Shown: positions 61,099-64,000 of the stretch, piece after piece
Numbering within the stretch: position 1 is the stretch's first letter
Layout of the letters: every line of letters starts with the position of its first letter
Source: Alphaproteobacteria bacterium
GTDB lineage: Bacteria > Pseudomonadota > Alphaproteobacteria > Rhodobacterales > Rhodobacteraceae
Length of the DNA: 64,000 bases
Direction: 5' to 3'
Assembly (NCBI GenBank): GCA_024280735.1
Contig: JAJRPO010000019.1
Location: 1 to 64,000, forward strand
Position numbers and translations under genes: made by a program
The notes under the pieces: generated by a model
Databases searched by the model: none
What the model was told of the DNA's origin: nothing
Seen by the model: only the letters and a program-made list of their open reading frames with translations

Positions 61099-61935
61099 TT
61101 ATTCCAGCGAACGCCATGGTTTTGGCATCAATACCCAGCGCCCATTCACAAAGATCAGCCCGTCATAGGCCAAGCCGGTGGTTTCGCCGGATTTTACAAA
61201 TTTAAACCGCACGATGGGTTGGTTTGCAATAAAAAATGGCGTGACTTTGCGATAGCCACCCGGGAAAGCATCCGCCGCAACGGCGCGGGATTTCAGTTTT
61301 CCGGTGGTTGTTATGACCGTATATAGCTCCACATGTTCAGGCTTGGGGCCGATTTCCACGCCAGGGGTAAACATGCTGTTGTAATTAGCCACCAATTTGC
61401 TGGCCAAAGGATCGGCGTAAACCGCGCGGATTTCTGCCTCTGTGGGCTTTAAGGCAGCAGTCAGGGCGGCGCGATCAGCATCGGGTTCAAAGAACCGCAA
61501 CAGAACGTCGCGGGCCGGTGGGCTGGGCACGACATATTCGGTTTTGGCCGTAATTACAGGGGCCGGCGCAGTCGGGGCTGGTGAGGCCGTTGAGGGGGCC
61601 GCAACGATTGCTGTTGGTGCAGGCGCGGGTAATTGCGCCACGGCAAAACTCTCGACTACCTGTTGTAACGGGGCTGTTGGGGCTTGCGCGCACATGGCCT
61701 TCAAAGCCTCGAACATGCCGTTCAAATGATCCGCTGTAATAACACGCGGTTGCCCGTCGGTTTTTGCCAGATATCCGGACGCCCAGAAAACCACCAGCGT
61801 TTTATCTCCCACATCGCCTGACAGAATAACCTCGTCACAAGGGGCGGATGGATCAAAGGAATCGCGCCCTGCAAAAGCAGATGTAGCGGATAATCCGATT
61901 AGGGATTGCAGGAGTACTAGAAACAGAATGCGCAA
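61099..61935 (-). CDS. HdeA-like domain protein with additional C-terminal domain
   Basis: 278 residues from TTG 61935, which follows AGAGGTGG and opens a proper signal peptide (LRILFLVLLQSLIGLSATSA). A longer frame to 61998 from an ATG lacks a ribosome site and puts the hydrophobic part too far in. The mature N-terminus (CDEVILSGDVGDKTLVVFWA, then LKAMCAQAP) matches HdeA-type domains, acid chaperones in enterics. An Ala/Pro-rich linker (about 105-150) leads to a C-terminal part (EIRAVYADPLASKLVANYNS ... YDGLIFVNGRWVLMP) of unknown fold. Confidence 0.7.
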   Translation of the reverse strand: MRILFLVLLQSLIGLSATSAFAGRDSFDPSAPCDEVILSGDVGDKTLVVFWASGYLAKTDGQPRVITADHLNGMFEALKAMCAQAPTAPLQQVVESFAVAQLPAPAPTAIVAAPSTASPAPTAPAPVITAKTEYVVPSPPARDVLLRFFEPDADRAALTAALKPTEAEIRAVYADPLASKLVANYNSMFTPGVEIGPKPEHVELYTVITTTGKLKSRAVAADAFPGGYRKVTPFFIANQPIVRFKFVKSGETTGLAYDGLIFVNGRWVLMPKPWRSLE

Positions 61936-62035
61936 AATGCCACCTCTTGAAATCAATGATATTGATATTGAGTATAACGTTGCAGTTGCACGGTGCAAGT
62001 CGTGGCGCTATTTTCCTTAGACAGCGATAATCGCC

Positions 62036-62566
62036 CTACAGCATCCGCAAACTGTCCTCAATACGGTTGCGCAGATCCAGCCGCTCATCCGGTGTTAAAA
62101 ACGCGCCCAGCTCGATTTCGCGCCCAGACCCTGACAGGGTTAGATAGTTCTTCACATGGCGGTTTTTACGGATGTTAACTTGGACCCAATAAGGATTGGC
62201 CTGCCAGAATTGGTCGGCTTTACGCGGATTGTAACGGTGTACCGTTATCAGGTCTGCCCAGATATTCAACTCTTCGCATAGGGTGCCGTCATGATTGTTG
62301 CGCTGGATGAAATACCACAGCATCCCCAACGCCAACACCAAATGCGGCAACAGGCCCCACCATGCCAGTGACCCTAGCAGGGGCAGCAGCGGTACAGTCA
62401 GCATTACCGCCGTAAACCCTATGACGATCACAAACCCCTTAGGAGGCAGGGACCGATGGGGGCGCAGGGTGAAACTGTGCAACGGCGGATCACTGCGTTC
62501 TGGCGGCAGCGAAAAGGCCGAGGTTTGCGCCCCGGCCTTTTCGGTGTTTTTAGATTGGCGCATCAT
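62036..62566 (-). CDS. DUF2244 membrane protein
   Basis: 176 residues. A basic N-terminus, SFTLRPHRSLPPKGFVIVIG, two helices (about 60-105), CEELNIWADLITVHRYNPRK and the end LGAFLTPDERLDLRNRIEDS mark DUF2244, a family often next to cytochrome oxidase genes in alphaproteobacteria; role unknown. It starts one base after the ctaD stop, with two ATG choices (62566, 62563). The frame reading further upstream inside ctaD is a shadow. Confidence 0.85.
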   Translation of the reverse strand: MMRQSKNTEKAGAQTSAFSLPPERSDPPLHSFTLRPHRSLPPKGFVIVIGFTAVMLTVPLLPLLGSLAWWGLLPHLVLALGMLWYFIQRNNHDGTLCEELNIWADLITVHRYNPRKADQFWQANPYWVQVNIRKNRHVKNYLTLSGSGREIELGAFLTPDERLDLRNRIEDSLRML

Positions 62567-62567
62567 A

Positions 62568-64000
62568 CTAATGTGACGAACTTTTGTCCCACATATCCGG
62601 CGTAGGAAGCTGCTCGAATGTGTGCTCTGGAGGAGGGTTTGGCAATGTCCACTCCAGTGTTTCCGCATGCTCGCCCCAATAGGCATTCTCTTCGATCTTT
62701 TTGCCTTTGAAGATTGTGTAGAACACGATGCCAAAGAACAACAAGAAGGAAGCAAACGACAGGAACGCACCATAAGAGGAGATTTCATTCCAATAGGCGA
62801 ACTGCTCTGGATAGTCGATGTAACGACGTGGCATGCCTTGGCGACCCAGGAAGTGTTGTGGGAAGAAGGTGACGTTAGTGCCGATAAAGAACATCCAGAA
62901 GTGGATTTGCGCCGCAACCTCGGGATATTGACGTCCCGACATTTTGCCGATCCAGTAATAGACACCCGCGAACAGACAGAAGCCTGCGCCGATGGACATC
63001 ACATAATGGAAGTGCGCCACAACATAGTAGGTGTCGTGATACAGACGGTCAATGGGGGCCTGTGACAGCACGATACCGGTCACACCACCAACGGTGAACA
63101 TGAACAAGAACCCGATCGCGAACATCATCGGTGCCTTAAAGCTGATGGAACCGCCCCACATTGTCGCAATCCATGAGAAGATTTTGATGCCGGTGGGCAC
63201 CGCAATCACCATGGTGGCGAGCATGAAGTAGGATTGTTGCGTCAGTGACAGGCCAACAGTGTACATGTGGTGTGCCCAGACAACAAAGCCAAGCGCGCCA
63301 ATGGCAACCATCGCATAAACCATCGGCAGGTAGCCAAAGATTGGTTTCTTGGAGAAGGTCGAGATCACGTGAGACACGATGCCAAAGCCCGGCACAATGA
63401 TCATGTAAACCTCTGGGTGACCAAAGAACCACAACAGATGCTGGTACAGAACCGGATCACCGCCGCCAGCCGCGTCAAAGAACGTGGTGCCAAAGTTACG
63501 GTCGGTCAGCAACATGGTAATTGCGCCGGCCAGAACTGGCAAAGACAGAAGGATCAGAAAAGCCGTTACAAAGATCGACCAAGCAAACAGCGGTGTTTTA
63601 TGCAGGGTCATGCCCGGCGCACGCATGTTCAGGAAGGTGGTGATCATGTTGATCGCCCCGAGGATCGACGAAGCACCCGACATGTGAACCGCGAAAATTG
63701 CGAAGTCCATCGAGATGCCGCCCTCTGCGGTGGACAGCGGCGCATAAAGCACCCAGCCAACGCCAGACCCCATTTGATCGTTGCCGCCCGGTGCAATCAA
63801 GGAGATCGCCGCCAGTGTAACACCGGTGAAATACATCCAGAAAGACAGGTTATTCAACCGCGGGAACGCCATATCCGGCGCGCCGATCATCAACGGCATG
63901 AAATAGTTGCCAAACCCGCCAAACAAGGCCGGAATAAACACAAAGAACATCATCAAAATACCGTGGCCGGTAATCAGAACGTTCCAAAGGTGTCCGTTAG
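62568..64000 (-). CDS. ctaD: Cytochrome c oxidase subunit I (aa3 type), 5' end beyond the window
   Basis: About 477 C-terminal residues are seen; the gene runs past base 64000, so the N-terminal part is missing. The heme-copper core is present: the low-spin heme ligand region [31 protein letters not shown] with the CuB His-Tyr pair (HPEVY), HHMYTVG, and [15 protein letters not shown] with the heme ligands. Terminal proton-pumping oxidase in the inner membrane. DUF2244 follows directly. Confidence 0.96.
   Translation of the reverse strand, partial: NGHLWNVLITGHGILMMFFVFIPALFGGFGNYFMPLMIGAPDMAFPRLNNLSFWMYFTGVTLAAISLIAPGGNDQMGSGVGWVLYAPLSTAEGGISMDFAIFAVHMSGASSILGAINMITTFLNMRAPGMTLHKTPLFAWSIFVTAFLILLSLPVLAGAITMLLTDRNFGTTFFDAAGGGDPVLYQHLLWFFGHPEVYMIIVPGFGIVSHVISTFSKKPIFGYLPMVYAMVAIGALGFVVWAHHMYTVGLSLTQQSYFMLATMVIAVPTGIKIFSWIATMWGGSISFKAPMMFAIGFLFMFTVGGVTGIVLSQAPIDRLYHDTYYVVAHFHYVMSIGAGFCLFAGVYYWIGKMSGRQYPEVAAQIHFWMFFIGTNVTFFPQHFLGRQGMPRRYIDYPEQFAYWNEISSYGAFLSFASFLLFFGIVFYTIFKGKKIEENAYWGEHAETLEWTLPNPPPEHTFEQLPTPDMWDKSSSH

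Noticed and set aside
1-64000. CRISPR arrays, tRNA/rRNA genes, prophage or complete insertion sequences
   Set aside because: No regularly spaced direct repeats, no cloverleaf with CCA-type acceptor, no integrase or transposase frames were found.

Overview
The window looks like a chromosomal segment of a marine alphaproteobacterium, most probably a Rhodobacteraceae (Roseobacter-group) member. This is inferred from gene content and arrangement, not from a marker phylogeny. Pointers are the DUF1476 (F1-ATPase zeta-type) gene next to purC, the purC-purS-purQ order, a sucCD-sucAB-lpd operon, RTX proteins, tripartite tricarboxylate (TTT) and HAAT-type ABC transporters, the CC-rich codon style and the ctaD/DUF2244 pair. 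I see no tRNA, rRNA, CRISPR array, complete insertion sequence or prophage.

Layout. 0.1-7.6 kb: two secreted RTX-type calcium-binding proteins flank an FMN-dependent L-lactate dehydrogenase, a small membrane protein, a solitary trpA with an elaborate multi-hairpin element at its 3' end, and the GTPase gene ychF. 7.8-27.7 kb: a large catabolic block. It holds hydantoinase/oxoprolinase subunits HyuB and HyuA, a polytopic membrane protein, a complete branched-chain-type ABC importer (livKHMGF), a MarR regulator, and a translationally coupled five-gene operon (FAD subunit, fused Fe-S/Mo hydroxylase subunit, 6-hydroxynicotinate-reductase-like protein, UPF0280 protein, DUF1185 protein). A convergent TctCBA transporter closes it. 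Together these suggest import, Mo-dependent hydroxylation, ring reduction and ATP-dependent lactam opening of an N-heterocycle. The substrate is not known.

28-38.5 kb: an IalB-like periplasmic protein, a candidate small RNA, a HerA-like ATPase, a glycosyltransferase, a CorC/HlyC-type CBS protein, a DctBD-like two-component system whose regulator has no GAFTGA motif, then purQ, purS, purC and the divergent DUF1476 gene. 38.8-48.4 kb: the 2-oxoglutarate dehydrogenase/succinyl-CoA synthetase operon (sucC, sucD, a small lipoprotein, sucA, sucB, a small membrane protein, a VOC protein, a MAPEG protein, lpd). It is headed by a pair of palindromic operator-like sites and carries a long inverted repeat between sucC and sucD.

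48.6-64 kb: purine catabolism (uraD, 8-oxoguanine-deaminase-like, xanthine/uracil permease), a class V aminotransferase, a UbiH-type hydroxylase, a HAD nucleotidase gene broken by an in-frame TAA, an FkbM methyltransferase, a GntR regulator, a MshEN-glycosyltransferase fusion, carA, a YqeY protein, two secreted proteins, a DUF2244 protein and the 3' part of ctaD, cut by the window end.

The best candidates for new biology are the N-heterocycle block with a shared operator-like motif, the three-hairpin small-RNA candidate at about 28.85 kb, the hairpin element behind trpA, the DctD variant without GAFTGA, and the lipoprotein gene coupled to sucD.
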